Of a stretch of 64,000 bases of DNA, positions 20,447-29,780 are shown one piece after another. Position 1 is the first letter of the stretch, and every line of letters begins with the position of its first letter. Both the position numbers and the translations under genes were made by a program. The notes beneath the pieces are model-generated. The model saw only the letters and a program-made list of their open reading frames with translations, searched no databases and had not been told where the DNA came from. The DNA comes from Sphingomonas sp. A2-49 (GTDB lineage: Bacteria > Pseudomonadota > Alphaproteobacteria > Sphingomonadales > Sphingomonadaceae): assembly GCF_025548555.1 (NCBI RefSeq), contig NZ_JAJLPA010000015.1, forward strand, positions 1-64,000, given 5' to 3'.

Positions 20447-21673
20447 ATGGCGCTGATCGACATGTTCCTCAGCCGCGCCGTCAAGCGTGGCCAACTGACC
20501 CTCCACCGACCCGGCAAGCCGCCCGCCACCTTCGGCATCCCCGATCCCGACTATGGCCACGTCACCATCCGCTTCGCCGACCGCGGCGTCGCCGGCCGCA
20601 TCATCCGCAATCCCGCGCTCGCCGCGGGTGAGATGTACATGGACGGCCGGCTGACCGTCGACGGCGACGACATCATGGCGCTCGTCCGGCTGATGAAGCG
20701 CAACAGCCCGTGGGAACGCGGCCAGAATGCGTTGAAGCCCTCCGCCTTCGTCACCGGGCTCGGCGCGGTGAAGCACCGGCTCGACCGCATCAATATGGAG
20801 CGCCGCTCGAAGCAGAACGTCGCGCATCACTACGACCTGTCGGCGCGGCTCTACGACCTGTTCCTCGACGCGGACAAGCAATATAGCTGCGCCTATTACA
20901 CCAGCCCCGACAACGACCTGGAACGGGCGCAGACCGACAAGCTGGCGCATATCGCCGCCAAGCTGGCGCTGCGGCCGGGGATGCGGGTGCTCGACATCGG
21001 CTGCGGCTGGGGCGGCATGGCGCTGTTCCTCAACAGGCATTTCGGGGTCGAGGTACTCGGCGTCACCCTGTCCGAGGAACAGCTGAAGATCGCGCGCGAA
21101 CGCGCCGCCGCGGCGGGCGTCGCGGACAAGGTGCGGTTCGAGCTGATCGACTATCGCCGCGTCGAGGGCCAGTTCGATCGCATCGTCTCGGTCGGGATGT
21201 TCGAACATGTCGGGCCGCCGCAATACCGCACCTTCTTCCGCAAGTGCCGCGACCTCCTGACCCCCGACGGGGTGATGCTGCTGCACACGATCGGCCGGCT
21301 CGGGCCGCCCAGCGTCACCGACGACTGGACGACCAAGTACATCTTCCCCGGCGGCTACAATCCCGCGCTGTCGGAGGTGATGCAGGCGTTCGAGGGGCTG
21401 AAGCTGTTCCTGACCGACGTCGAGGTGCTGCGGTTGCACTACGCCTATACGCTGCACGAATGGTACGCGCGCACCGTCGCGGCGCGCGACGCGATCGTCG
21501 CGCTGTACGACGAGCGCTTCTATCGCATGTGGACCTTCTACCTCGCCGGCGCGGCCAACGCCTTCGAGAACGGCGGGCTGGTCAACTTCCAGATCCAGTT
21601 CAGCCGCAGCCGTACCGAGCTGCCGATCACCCGCGACTATATGATCGAGGGCGAACGGCGGCTGCGCGGCTGA
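20447..21673 (+). CDS. cfa: Cyclopropane-fatty-acyl-phospholipid synthase family methyltransferase
   Basis: SAM-dependent methyltransferase of 408 residues that acts on unsaturated acyl chains of membrane phospholipids. The N-terminal ~110 residues are the lipid-binding domain; the Rossmann part starts with KQNVAHHYDLSARLYDLFLD, then RVLDIGCGWGGMALFLNR (SAM motif I, about 180-195), GVTLSEEQLKIARERA, and RIVSVGMFEHVGPPQYRTFF with the conserved active-site residues. It follows the molybdoenzyme by 17 bp. Some sphingomonad relatives are annotated only as class I methyltransferases, so the cyclopropanating reaction is likely but not certain. Confidence 0.9.
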   Translation: MALIDMFLSRAVKRGQLTLHRPGKPPATFGIPDPDYGHVTIRFADRGVAGRIIRNPALAAGEMYMDGRLTVDGDDIMALVRLMKRNSPWERGQNALKPSAFVTGLGAVKHRLDRINMERRSKQNVAHHYDLSARLYDLFLDADKQYSCAYYTSPDNDLERAQTDKLAHIAAKLALRPGMRVLDIGCGWGGMALFLNRHFGVEVLGVTLSEEQLKIARERAAAAGVADKVRFELIDYRRVEGQFDRIVSVGMFEHVGPPQYRTFFRKCRDLLTPDGVMLLHTIGRLGPPSVTDDWTTKYIFPGGYNPALSEVMQAFEGLKLFLTDVEVLRLHYAYTLHEWYARTVAARDAIVALYDERFYRMWTFYLAGAANAFENGGLVNFQIQFSRSRTELPITRDYMIEGERRLRG

Positions 21674-21674
21674 C

Positions 21675-22073
21675 CTAGCGTCCTTTGGGCGCCGCCGGAC
21701 CCGCCACCGCGGCGCGGGCGGCGGCGCGCTCCTCGAGGCTCACCACGCCGTCGTGGTTGGTGTCGTAGCGCGAGGCGAGCGCGCGGAAGAGGCCCTGCAT
21801 CTCGGCGGGCGTCACCTTGCCGTCGTGGTTGGCGTCGGCGGTCATGAACCAGGCACCGCTGATCTGCTTCGCCTTGCCCGGCGGCATCTTGGTCTTGCCG
21901 ACGTCCATCCGCGCGACGCGCGCGTCGATCTCCGCCCGGGTCAGCACGCCGTCATGGTTGGCGTCGGTCTTGTCGAACTCCGCCCGGATCTTGGGATCGA
22001 TCGCCTGCGCGGCGGCCGGTGCGGCGCTGAGCAGCAGCAGGAAGGGCAAGGCGGCGGGCAACGGACGGAACAT
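21675..22073 (-). CDS. Exported EF-hand calcium-binding protein
   Basis: Small secreted protein of 132 residues. A signal peptide (MFRPLPAALPFLLLLSAAPA, cleaved near AQA) precedes three EF-hand loops of the D-x-N-x-D-G type: DANHDGVLTRAE, DANHDGKVTPAE and DTNHDGVVSLEE. The loops carry the D/N/D/E ligands needed for calcium. No catalytic domain, so a calcium buffer or sensor in the periplasm is the best guess. Its stop is a single base from the cfa stop (convergent). Confidence 0.88.
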   Translation of the reverse strand: MFRPLPAALPFLLLLSAAPAAAQAIDPKIRAEFDKTDANHDGVLTRAEIDARVARMDVGKTKMPPGKAKQISGAWFMTADANHDGKVTPAEMQGLFRALASRYDTNHDGVVSLEERAAARAAVAGPAAPKGR

Positions 22074-22206
22074 GACGTCTCCGGGGAAATGGTCTCGACG
22101 GTCGACTAGCCGCCGGCCGCTAAACCCCCGGTGAACGCAGACGTTGCGTGGCGGGCGATCGCGGCTTAGGGGCGCGGCCAGTCGCCTTGCGTGAAGGAAC
22201 CTGCCC

Positions 22207-23424
22207 GTGACCGATCAGATCAACCGTGTCGTCCTCGCCTATTCGGGCGGACTGGATACGAGCGTGATCCTGAAGTGGCTCCAGCAGACCTACCAGTGCG
22301 AGGTGGTGACCTTCACCGCCGACCTCGGCCAGGGCGAGGAGCTGGAACCCGCCCGCCAGAAGGCGCAGATGGCCGGCGTCAAGCCGGAACACATCTTCAT
22401 CGACGACCTGCGCGAGGAATTCGTGGCGGACTACGTCTTCCCGATGATGCGCTCCAACGCACTCTACGAAGGGCTGTACCTGCTCGGCACGTCGATCGCG
22501 CGGCCGCTGATCGCCAAGCGCCAGATCGAGATCGCGCGGATGGTCGGTGCCGACGCGGTCAGCCACGGCGCGACCGGCAAGGGCAACGACCAGGTCCGCT
22601 TCGAACTGGGCTATTACGCGCTGGCGCCCGACATCAAGGTGATCGCGCCGTGGCGCGAATGGGACCTGACCAGCCGCACCCGCCTGATCGAATTCGCCGA
22701 GCAGCACCAGATCCCGGTCGCCAAGGACAAGCGCGGCGAATCGCCCTTCTCGACCGACGCGAACCTCCTCCACACCTCGTCGGAGGGCAAGGTGCTGGAG
22801 GATCCGTGGCAGGAGGTGCCCGATTACGTCTATTCGCGCACGGTGAACCCGGAGGACGCGCCCGACGCGCCGGAATATATCACGATCGACTTCGAACGCG
22901 GCGACGGCGTCGCGCTGAACGGCGAGGCGACCTCGCCCGCGACGCTGCTGACCAAGCTGAACGAGCTGGGCCGGCGCCACGGCATCGGCCGCCTCGACCT
23001 GGTCGAGAACCGCTTCGTGGGCATGAAGAGCCGCGGCATGTACGAAACCCCGGGCGGCACCATCTATCACCTCGCGCATCGCGGCATCGAGCAGATCACG
23101 CTCGACCGCGGCGCCGCGCACCTCAAGGACGAGCTGGCGCCGCGCTATGCCGAGCTGATCTACAACGGCTTCTGGTTCTCGCCCGAGCGCGAGATGCTGC
23201 AGGCGGCGATCGACCACAGCCAGGCGAAGGTCAGCGGCACGGTGCGGCTGAAGCTGTACAAGGGCGGCGTCTATATCGTCGGCCGCAAGTCGCCCAATTC
23301 GCTCTATTCGGAAAAGGTCGTGACGTTCGAGGACGACCAGGGCGCGTACGACCAGCGCGACGCGGCCGGGTTCATCAAGCTGAACGCGCTGCGCCTGCGC
23401 CTGCTGGGCCGCCGCGACGCGTAA
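22207..23424 (+). CDS. argG: Argininosuccinate synthase
   Basis: Joins citrulline and aspartate using ATP in arginine synthesis; 405 residues, normal length. N-terminal ATP pyrophosphatase loop [15 protein letters not shown], then [14 protein letters not shown], the citrulline-binding [18 protein letters not shown] and [20 protein letters not shown]. The start is a GTG just before [14 protein letters not shown], as the family has only a few residues before the loop. A REP-like element lies 16 bp past the stop and may end the message. Confidence 0.97.
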   Translation: MTDQINRVVLAYSGGLDTSVILKWLQQTYQCEVVTFTADLGQGEELEPARQKAQMAGVKPEHIFIDDLREEFVADYVFPMMRSNALYEGLYLLGTSIARPLIAKRQIEIARMVGADAVSHGATGKGNDQVRFELGYYALAPDIKVIAPWREWDLTSRTRLIEFAEQHQIPVAKDKRGESPFSTDANLLHTSSEGKVLEDPWQEVPDYVYSRTVNPEDAPDAPEYITIDFERGDGVALNGEATSPATLLTKLNELGRRHGIGRLDLVENRFVGMKSRGMYETPGGTIYHLAHRGIEQITLDRGAAHLKDELAPRYAELIYNGFWFSPEREMLQAAIDHSQAKVSGTVRLKLYKGGVYIVGRKSPNSLYSEKVVTFEDDQGAYDQRDAAGFIKLNALRLRLLGRRDA

Positions 23425-23440
23425 GGCTTTCGCCCGTCCT

Positions 23441-23535
23441 CGTCATCGCCGCGAAGGCGGGGATCCTGACGCGCCACCGTTGCGCTCTATCGCTGACGAT
23501 GGAGCTTATGGATTCCCGCCGGCGCGGGAATGACG
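23441..23535. repeat. REP/BIME-like paired palindrome, copy 2
   Basis: 95 bp element in the argG / membrane-protein gap. The left end cgtcatcgccgcgaaggcgg is partly degenerate; the right end (gattcccgccggcgcgggaatgacg) keeps a perfect hairpin. Same length and orientation logic as copy 1. Confidence 0.75.
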
Positions 23536-23681
23536 GTGGGCGCGGAGGGCGCCCCTGCCGCTCGCGCCTGGTCACCCGATCCGTCGCCCTGATCGACGCG
23601 CGGCTCGCTTCATCGCGCCCGTGCGGGAACTTTGTGCGACAATGCTTGTCGTTGCCACCCCCTAGCCCCTAAGGCGACGCG

Positions 23682-25310
23682 ATGCAGGGGCACAGGCTGC
23701 ACTGGTGGCAAACGCGGGCGTTCGTCGTGGCGATGGTGATCGCGGCGGTGATCCCGCTGCTGTGGCCCACCATCCCGCCGCTGGTCGACCTGCCCGGCCA
23801 CATGGGCCGCTATCGCGTCCAGCTCGACGGCGCGTCCTATCCGTGGCTCGCCGAATGGTACGATTTCAAATGGTCGATGATCGGCAACCTCGGCATCGAC
23901 CTCGCAGTCGAGCCGCTGGCGCCGCTGTTCGGGCTGGAGCTGGCGGTCAAGCTGGTGGTGATGGCGATCCCCGCGCTGACCGTGTCGGGGCTGTTGTGGA
24001 TCGCGCGCGAGGTGCACGGGCGCATCCCCGCCACCGCGCTGTTCGCGCTGCCGCTCGCCTATGGCTATCCCTTTCAGTTCGGCTTCGTGAACTTCGCGCT
24101 GTCGATGGCGCTGGCGCTCAACCTGTTCGCGCTGTGGCTGCGGATGGGGCGGCTGGGCCGGATGCGGCTGCGCGCGGCGCTGTTCGTGCCGCTGTCATGC
24201 ATCCTGTGGGTCTGCCACACCTTCGGCTGGGGCGTGCTCGGCATCCTCGCCTTTTCCGCGGAGATGATCCGCCAGCACGACCTGCGCAAGGACGGCCATG
24301 GCGGCCATTGGCTCGAAAGCTGGGTGCGCGCCGGCATCGGCTGCCTGCCGCTGGCGCTGCCGTTCGCGATGATGGTGCTGTGGCGGTCGGGCGACCACGT
24401 CACCGGCAAGACGATGGACTGGTTCAACTGGCGGGCCAAGGTCGGCTGGGTCATCATGGTGCTGCGCGACCGCTGGATGGCGTTCGACCTCGCCTCCGCG
24501 ACCGTGTTGTTCGTGATCCTGCTGAAGGGCGTGCGTGACGACCGGGTCGAATATTCGCGCAACCTGCTGCTGTCGGCGCTGTTCCTGTCGGCGATCTTCG
24601 TCCTGTTGCCGCGCATCGTGTTCGGATCGGCCTATGCCGACATGCGCCTCGCCCCGTTCGCGCTCGCCATCGCGCTGATCGCGCTGCGGCCGAAGCGCGG
24701 GCTGTCGTTCCGCGGCGCATCGACGCTCGCCGCGCTCGGCCTCGCCTTCTTCGGGGTACGGCTGGCGGGGACGACGGTCAGCTACTGGCTGTACGATCGC
24801 GATTACGACCGGACGCTCGCCGCGCTCGACCACGTGCCGGAGGGCGCGCGGCTGCTGACCATGGTCGGCCGCACGTGCCGTGACGACTGGACCTCCACCC
24901 GGCTCGAACATGCCGCCGGGCTCGCGCTGGAGCGGCGCATCGCCTATGCCAACGACCAATGGTCGATGCCCGGCGGCCAGCTGCTGACGGTGCGCTATCT
25001 GCCCGCGGGCCGCTTCGCGCACGATCCCTCGCAGCTCGTCACCGACCGGCGCTGTCGCGGCGAATGGTGGCGGCCGCTCAAGGTATCGCTGGCGTTCCTG
25101 CCGCGGCAGGCGTTCGACTATGTCTGGCTCATCAATCCGCCCCCGGTCGAGGCGGCATTCCTGTCGGGCCTGACGCCGATCTGGCGCAGCGGTCGCGACG
25201 TGCTCTACCGCATCGACGACCGCACGCCCGCGGAGGTGGTGCTCGATCCCGCGCTGCTGCCGCCGCGCCGGCCGATGGTCATGCCGCAGGGCCTGCCTCG
25301 CCCTTCCTGA
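23682..25310 (+). CDS. Polytopic inner-membrane protein, possible GT-C-like glycosyltransferase
   Basis: Unrecognised 542-residue membrane protein with roughly nine to eleven hydrophobic helices. After the first helix comes IPPLVDLPGHMGRYRVQLDG, an extracytoplasmic loop with acidic residues like the first loop of GT-C lipid-linked sugar transferases; LPLAYGYPFQFGFVNFALSM follows. The last ~150 residues are soluble and contain cysteines (GRTCRDDW, DRRCRGEW). The GT-C resemblance is weak and is my inference. The 3' end overlaps the converging FemAB-like gene by 32 bp. Confidence 0.75.
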   Translation: MQGHRLHWWQTRAFVVAMVIAAVIPLLWPTIPPLVDLPGHMGRYRVQLDGASYPWLAEWYDFKWSMIGNLGIDLAVEPLAPLFGLELAVKLVVMAIPALTVSGLLWIAREVHGRIPATALFALPLAYGYPFQFGFVNFALSMALALNLFALWLRMGRLGRMRLRAALFVPLSCILWVCHTFGWGVLGILAFSAEMIRQHDLRKDGHGGHWLESWVRAGIGCLPLALPFAMMVLWRSGDHVTGKTMDWFNWRAKVGWVIMVLRDRWMAFDLASATVLFVILLKGVRDDRVEYSRNLLLSALFLSAIFVLLPRIVFGSAYADMRLAPFALAIALIALRPKRGLSFRGASTLAALGLAFFGVRLAGTTVSYWLYDRDYDRTLAALDHVPEGARLLTMVGRTCRDDWTSTRLEHAAGLALERRIAYANDQWSMPGGQLLTVRYLPAGRFAHDPSQLVTDRRCRGEWWRPLKVSLAFLPRQAFDYVWLINPPPVEAAFLSGLTPIWRSGRDVLYRIDDRTPAEVVLDPALLPPRRPMVMPQGLPRPS

Positions 25311-26427
25311 ACGGCGCCAGTTCGTCGAGGCAGGCGTGCTCGTGTTCCACCGCCGCGCGCTCGCGGACGAGGAAGTCGGCGATCGCCCGGCGAAAGCCGG
25401 CATCCGGAATGTAATGCGCCGACCAGGTCGACACCGGCACATAGCCGCGCGCGAGCTTGTGTTCGCCCTGCGCGCCCGCCTCCACGGTCTTGAGCCCGCG
25501 TGCGATCGCCGCGTCGATCGCCTGATAATAGCATAGTTCGAAATGGAGGAACGGCACCTCCTCCGTACAGCCCCAATAGCGGCCGTACAGCGTGTCCGCG
25601 CCGATCAGGTTGAGCGCGCCGGCGATCGGCACGCCGTCGCGGAGCGCCAGGATCAGCAGCACGCGATCCCCCAGCGCCGCCCCCAGCATCGGAAAGAACC
25701 CACGCTTCAGATAGGGTTGCCCCCATTTGCGGCTGCCGGTGTCCTGATAGAAGGTCCAGAATGCGTCCCAGTGTTCGGGCAGGATCCCGGCGCCGGTCAG
25801 ATGCCGGATCGTCAGCCCCTCCACCGCCGCGGCGCGCTCCTTGCGGATCGCCTTGCGTTTGCGACTGGCGAGCGCCGACAGGAAATCGTCGAAACAGCCA
25901 TAGCCGTTGTTGGTCCAGTGGAATTGCGTGCCCTCGCGGATCAGCCACCCCGCCTGCTCGAACAGCGGCAGCTGATCGGGCGCGACGAAGGTCGCGTGCG
26001 CCGACGACAGGCCGTGCCGGTCGGTCACCGCCTCCAGCGCGGCGATCAGCGGCGCCGCCGCCTCCGGGTCGCGCAGCAGCAGGCGCGGTCCGGGCACCGG
26101 GCTGAACGGCGCGGCGATCTGGAGCTTGGGATAATAGGCACCCCCCGCCCGCTCCCATGCGTCCGCCCAGCCATGGTCGAAGACATATTCGCCCTGGCTG
26201 TGGCTCTTGGCATAGGCCGGCGCGATGCCCGCCGGCCGGCCGTCGGCGCCATCGACGACGATCGGGATCGGCTGCCACCCCGAACGCCCGCCGGTGCTGC
26301 CCGATTCCTCGAGCGCGGCGAGAAAGGCGTGGCCGACGAAGGGATTGGCGTCGCCGGCGCACGCGTCCCAGTCGGCGGCGGAGATCGCGCGGACGCCATC
26401 GACGAGGCGGGCGGCGACCTGGGTCAT
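25279..26427 (-). CDS. FemAB-like / peptidogalycan biosynthesis (PF04339-type) acyltransferase
   Basis: GNAT-fold protein of 382 residues of the DUF482/peptidogalycan biosynthesis family. Characteristic blocks: NPFVGHAFLAALEESGSTGG near the N-terminus, EYVFDHGWADAWERAGG, YYPKLQIAAPFSPVPGPRLL, HWTNNGYGCFDDFLSALASR, KRKAIRKERAAA and YGRYWGCTEEVPFLHFELCY. The family is thought to transfer amino-acyl groups, by analogy with FemAB, but no substrate is established here. Convergent overlap of 32 bp with the membrane protein gene; no operon partner within 96 bp. Confidence 0.87.
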   Translation of the reverse strand: MTQVAARLVDGVRAISAADWDACAGDANPFVGHAFLAALEESGSTGGRSGWQPIPIVVDGADGRPAGIAPAYAKSHSQGEYVFDHGWADAWERAGGAYYPKLQIAAPFSPVPGPRLLLRDPEAAAPLIAALEAVTDRHGLSSAHATFVAPDQLPLFEQAGWLIREGTQFHWTNNGYGCFDDFLSALASRKRKAIRKERAAAVEGLTIRHLTGAGILPEHWDAFWTFYQDTGSRKWGQPYLKRGFFPMLGAALGDRVLLILALRDGVPIAGALNLIGADTLYGRYWGCTEEVPFLHFELCYYQAIDAAIARGLKTVEAGAQGEHKLARGYVPVSTWSAHYIPDAGFRRAIADFLVRERAAVEHEHACLDELAPFRKGEAGPAA

Positions 26428-26523
26428 GCGGCGGGGGTCCGGAGCGTCATCGCCCGCGATATAGGATGCCGGCGGCGGCTTGCGGAGGGGGGCTACGCCT
26501 CCTTGCGCAAGCCGTGCGCGCGA

Positions 26524-26988
26524 TCAGTTCAGTTCGATGATCGCATCCACCTCGACCGCGGCGCCGAGCGGCAGTACCGGCACGCCGACCGCGCTGCGCG
26601 CGTGCTTGCCCGCGTCGCCGAACAGCGCGACCATCAGCTCCGAGGCGCCGTTGGCGACCTTGGGCTGGTCGGTGAAGTCGCCGTGCGAATTGACGAACAC
26701 GCCCAGCTTGACGATCCGCTTCACCCGCGACAGGTCGCCGCCGAGATATTTCTTCACCTGCGCGACGATCATCAGGCCGCACAGCTTCGCCGCGTCCTGC
26801 CCGTCCTCCAGCGACACGCCGTCGCCGAGCCGGCCGGTGACCAGCGCACCGTCGCGGAACGGCAGCTGCCCCGACAGGTGCAGCATGCCGCCTGCCTCGA
26901 CGACGGGAACATAGGCGGCGACCGGCGCCGCGGCCTCCGGCAACGTCAGGCCGAGGTCTTCGAGCTTGCGGTCGATATGCGTGGTCAT
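26524..26988 (-). CDS. RidA family protein
   Basis: YjgF/YER057c/UK114 family protein of 154 residues, trimeric, cytosolic. True RidA deaminates reactive enamine/imine intermediates from PLP enzymes. Seen: MLHLSGQLPFRDGALVTGRL, AAKLCGLMIVAQVKKYLGGDL, RVKRIVKLGVFVNS and RSAVGVPVLPLGAAVEVDAI, where the arginine of RSAVGV is the usual carboxylate-binding residue. It belongs to the longer (~150 aa) subgroup whose substrate is not known. Stands alone, 66 bp from the HAD gene. Confidence 0.9.
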   Translation of the reverse strand: MTTHIDRKLEDLGLTLPEAAAPVAAYVPVVEAGGMLHLSGQLPFRDGALVTGRLGDGVSLEDGQDAAKLCGLMIVAQVKKYLGGDLSRVKRIVKLGVFVNSHGDFTDQPKVANGASELMVALFGDAGKHARSAVGVPVLPLGAAVEVDAIIELN

Positions 26989-27054
26989 GCGGGGTCCTTC
27001 ATCGATGGGTTCGTGGCCGTGTAGGGGATCGGCGCGGCGGCGAAAACCGTCTCG

Positions 27055-27678
27055 TCAGCCGGCGGGCACGCCCGCATCGAAGCGCGCCGCGATCCAGTCC
27101 GCCGCCTCGCGCCAGTCATCGATCCGCGCGTGCGCGTGCTCGGCCGGCACGACGCTGGGGGCCAGGGTCGGCTCGGACACCATGTGCAGCCGGTGCACGC
27201 CGGGCGCATGCCGCGCGACCGATTCGTGATGCACGGCGAGGTCGTCGACGAACACCGTCACCGGATCGCCGTGCTCCGCGACCAGCCGGGCAACGGGATC
27301 GCCCTTGCCGCCCTGGTTGCATTCGACGCGATGCGCGATGCCGAACGCCGCCAGCTGATCGATCCGCGCGCTCCTGCACGCGTCGGTGATGTTGGTGAGG
27401 ATGACGATGTCGGCGCGTTCGGCGAGCCGCGCCAGCGCTTCGGCGGCGTGCGGCACCAGCGTCTGGCGGTGCATTTCCGCGGGGAAGAACCCGCCCAGCA
27501 TCGCCCACATCTCCTCGCGCGTCGGGGCCGCACCGGTGTCGCGGCGGCGCATCGAATTGACGAAATCGGCGCCATCGGGCGTAAAATCGATGTCATGCGT
27601 CTCGCCCAGCCACACGCCGAAATGCCTGACCATGTGGAGCAGCACTTCGTCGCAATCGGAAATCAGCAGCGGCTTCAT
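27055..27678 (-). CDS. HAD-superfamily hydrolase
   Basis: Phosphatase-type HAD protein of 207 residues. Motif I LLISDCDEVLLHMV supplies the two aspartates (D8, D10); motif II VILTNITDA supplies the Ser/Thr; the C-terminal VTVFVDDLAVHHESVAR has the motif IV aspartates. The insert between motifs I and II is helical (cap type C1). Substrate unknown. Starts within the stop of the DUF3572 gene (4 bp overlap), so the two are coupled. Confidence 0.85.
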   Translation of the reverse strand: MKPLLISDCDEVLLHMVRHFGVWLGETHDIDFTPDGADFVNSMRRRDTGAAPTREEMWAMLGGFFPAEMHRQTLVPHAAEALARLAERADIVILTNITDACRSARIDQLAAFGIAHRVECNQGGKGDPVARLVAEHGDPVTVFVDDLAVHHESVARHAPGVHRLHMVSEPTLAPSVVPAEHAHARIDDWREAADWIAARFDAGVPAG

Positions 27679-27950
27679 CGGGCCTCCAGGGCTTCGTGGG
27701 CGGCGACCAGTGCCTGCGGCGGCACATGCAGCGCGGCGGCGCAGGCGATAAGGTCGGGTTCGTGGGATTCGAGATAGCCGATAACGGCGGCGAGCACCGA
27801 TGGCTCCCCCGCCCGCGCGCGCAGGTCGTCGGGGTCGAGGCCGGTGACGGCGATCAGCCGGCTGGCGCGCTCCGGTTCATCGATCGTCCATATCAAAGCC
27901 TGCAATCCCAATACTTCCGCATCGGGGATGTTTGTATCGCGCGCGCGCAT
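27675..27950 (-). CDS. DUF3572 family protein
   Basis: Small, predicted helical cytosolic protein of 91 residues, matching the alphaproteobacterial DUF3572 family: ALIWTIDEPERASRLIAVTG followed by LDPDDLRARAGEPSVLAAVI, GYLESHEPDLIACAAALHV and PPQALVAAH. Function unknown. It precedes the HAD gene (4 bp overlap) and starts 29 bp from the divergent DivK-like gene, an arrangement also common in relatives. Confidence 0.85.
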   Translation of the reverse strand: MRARDTNIPDAEVLGLQALIWTIDEPERASRLIAVTGLDPDDLRARAGEPSVLAAVIGYLESHEPDLIACAAALHVPPQALVAAHEALEAR

Positions 27951-27978
27951 TGCCTATCTTCCCGGTTTGCAAAGGGTG

Positions 27979-28350
27979 ATGAAGCACGTGGCGAAACGGG
28001 TGCTCGTTGTCGAGGACAACGAACTCAATCTGAAACTGTTCTGCGACCTGCTCCGCGCGCACGATTTCGTCGCCGAACCGGTCCGCGACGGACGCGAGGC
28101 GGTGGCGCGGGCGCGCGCCTTCGCCCCCGACCTGATCGTCATGGACATCCAGATGCCGCACGTCACCGGCTATGAACTGATCCTCGAGCTGATGGCGGAC
28201 GAACAGCTGCGCGCGATTCCGGTGATGGCGGTGACCGCCTATGCCGGGCGCGACGACGAGGAGCGGATCCGGGCCGCCGGTGCGCGATCCTATGTGTCGA
28301 AACCGATCAGCCTCGCGCGGTTCATGGATGCGGTGAACGCCCTGGTCTGA
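27979..28350 (+). CDS. divK: DivK-like single-domain response regulator
   Basis: Stand-alone CheY-fold receiver of 123 residues without an output domain. Phosphorylation site D56 (LIVMDIQMP), acidic pair E12/D13, T86 (MAVTAY) and K108 (YVSKPI) are all present. High similarity in flavour to Caulobacter DivK, which conveys polarity/cell-cycle signals through DivJ, PleC and DivL. The start is the ATG behind AAAGGGTG; a GTG three codons later is also possible. Diverges from DUF3572. Confidence 0.9.
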   Translation: MKHVAKRVLVVEDNELNLKLFCDLLRAHDFVAEPVRDGREAVARARAFAPDLIVMDIQMPHVTGYELILELMADEQLRAIPVMAVTAYAGRDDEERIRAAGARSYVSKPISLARFMDAVNALV

Positions 28351-28368
28351 CTCCCGCGCGGGCGGGGC

Positions 28369-29082
28369 CTAATCCTCCAGCATCGCGGTCGCCCGCTCGG
28401 TCGCCGCGCGCGTGTCGCCCGCCAGCTTCTTGACCTCCGCGGCGACCACCGCGAACCCCGCGCCGCTCTCGCCCGCGCGGGCCGCCTCGATCGCGGCGTT
28501 GAGTGCGAGCAGATTGGTCTGTTGCGCGATCTGGCGGATCGACGCGACGATCGCGCCGAGCTCGGTCATCGTCCCCTCCAGCGTCCCCGTCCGCTCCTCC
28601 AGCGCCTCCTGGTAGCGGCGGCTGTCGTCGAGCAGCGCCTGCGCCTCGCGTTCCAGCTGGACCTGGCGCGTGATGTCGCTCGCCACCTTAAGCACGCGCT
28701 GCGGCACGCCCGCCGCGTCGAAGATCGGGTTGTACGTCGCCTGCCACCAGATCGGCTGCCCCTGCTTGTCGCAGCGCCGGTGTTCGCCGCCGACGAAATC
28801 GCCGGCGCGCAGCGTCGCCCAGAAGCGGTCGTAGGCGGGCGAGCGGGCGACATCGTCGGGGCAAAACAGCCGGTGGTGCCGTCCGATCACCTCGTCCAGC
28901 CGATAGCCGACGCGTGCCAGGAACAGCGCGTTCGCCCAGGTGAGGTGACCGCGCATGTCGAACTCCGCGATCGCCTCCGACCGGCAGACCGCGGCCCAGG
29001 CCGCCATGCAATAGCCTGCGCTGGGGGTCTTGGGGTCCGCGGGGCCGGATCCGGCGGAGGCGGCGGGGTGGTCGAATGTCAC
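28369..29082 (-). CDS. Soluble PAS / methyl-accepting chemotaxis-type protein
   Basis: About 237 residues without membrane segments or HAMP. A PAS domain comes first ([20 protein letters not shown] to [20 protein letters not shown]), with the [19 protein letters not shown] and [11 protein letters not shown] signatures of PAS-fold sensors. A short coiled coil follows, then the chemoreceptor hairpin tip [20 protein letters not shown] with [20 protein letters not shown]. The protein ends soon after, so the methylation helices are truncated. The start is uncertain: GTG at 29082 is my choice, ATG at 29007 is possible, and neither has a good ribosome site. It may be a cytoplasmic receptor or an energy/redox sensor. 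Confidence 0.75.
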   Translation of the reverse strand: MTFDHPAASAGSGPADPKTPSAGYCMAAWAAVCRSEAIAEFDMRGHLTWANALFLARVGYRLDEVIGRHHRLFCPDDVARSPAYDRFWATLRAGDFVGGEHRRCDKQGQPIWWQATYNPIFDAAGVPQRVLKVASDITRQVQLEREAQALLDDSRRYQEALEERTGTLEGTMTELGAIVASIRQIAQQTNLLALNAAIEAARAGESGAGFAVVAAEVKKLAGDTRAATERATAMLED

Positions 29083-29332
29083 GCTGGATCGCCCGTGGTG
29101 CCGGCCCGTGGCGCGGCGATGACAGAGGGAGGGTGCGGCGGCGTCGCGCGATTCGCCCCGGAAAACCAAGGGCGGCACCCTCGCGAAGAGAATGCCGCCC
29201 TTGACCCGTAGTGACGCGATACAGGGCAGCCGAAGGATCCGGCCGCCAACCGCCGCTATGGCGGATGAAGATGAACGCAATGTGTCCGGCGCGCCGCCGT
29301 CGCCGTAGCGGAATGCGCCACGGGCGGACACG

Positions 29333-29373
29333 CCGAGAGCCGCCGGAACGCGCAGCGCGCCGGCGGCTCTCGG
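29333..29373. terminator. Perfect 14 bp stem downstream of rpmG
   Basis: Inverted repeat ccgagagccgccgg (29333-29346) / ccggcggctctcgg (29360-29373) with a 13-base loop, 45 bp past the rpmG stop on the minus strand. It probably ends the rpmG message; no U-run is present. The remainder of 29083-29417 shows no gene. Confidence 0.55.
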
Positions 29374-29417
29374 GGACGATCGTCAGGGCACCGGCGGCCG
29401 GGCAGCCGCCCGCGCGC

Positions 29418-29585
29418 TTACTTGATCTTGGTTTCCTTGAACTCGACATGCTTGCGCACGACCGGATCGTACTTGCTGAAGCTCAGCTTCTCGGTCTTCG
29501 TGCGCGGGTTCTTCTTGGTGACATAGAAGAAGCCGGTGTCGGCGGTGCTGACGAGCTTGATCTTGACGGTAGTCGGCTTGGCCAT
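29418..29585 (-). CDS. rpmG: 50S ribosomal protein L33
   Basis: Ribosomal protein of 55 residues: [40 protein letters not shown] and [15 protein letters not shown]. It lacks the CxxC pairs of the zinc form, so it is the C-minus type, while L32 in this window keeps its zinc site. Standing alone between the PAS protein and an uncharacterised pair on the other strand. The start was set by the family N-terminus; an upstream in-frame ATG would add 13 unrelated residues. Confidence 0.97.
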   Translation of the reverse strand: MAKPTTVKIKLVSTADTGFFYVTKKNPRTKTEKLSFSKYDPVVRKHVEFKETKIK

Positions 29586-29780
29586 GAGCCCTAATCCTGA
29601 AAACAAGGAGAGCGGCAGCACCAACGCCGCCGCTCGATCAGCCGCGGCGCATGGCTGAAGCGGCCGCCGATGTCAACCGCACGCGCCCGGACGGACGGCC
29701 TGCCTTAACCGGCCCCTTACCATTACCGGCGCATGATGCGCCCCTGAAAACAGGCCGATACGGATAGCGGGAGCGGGACG

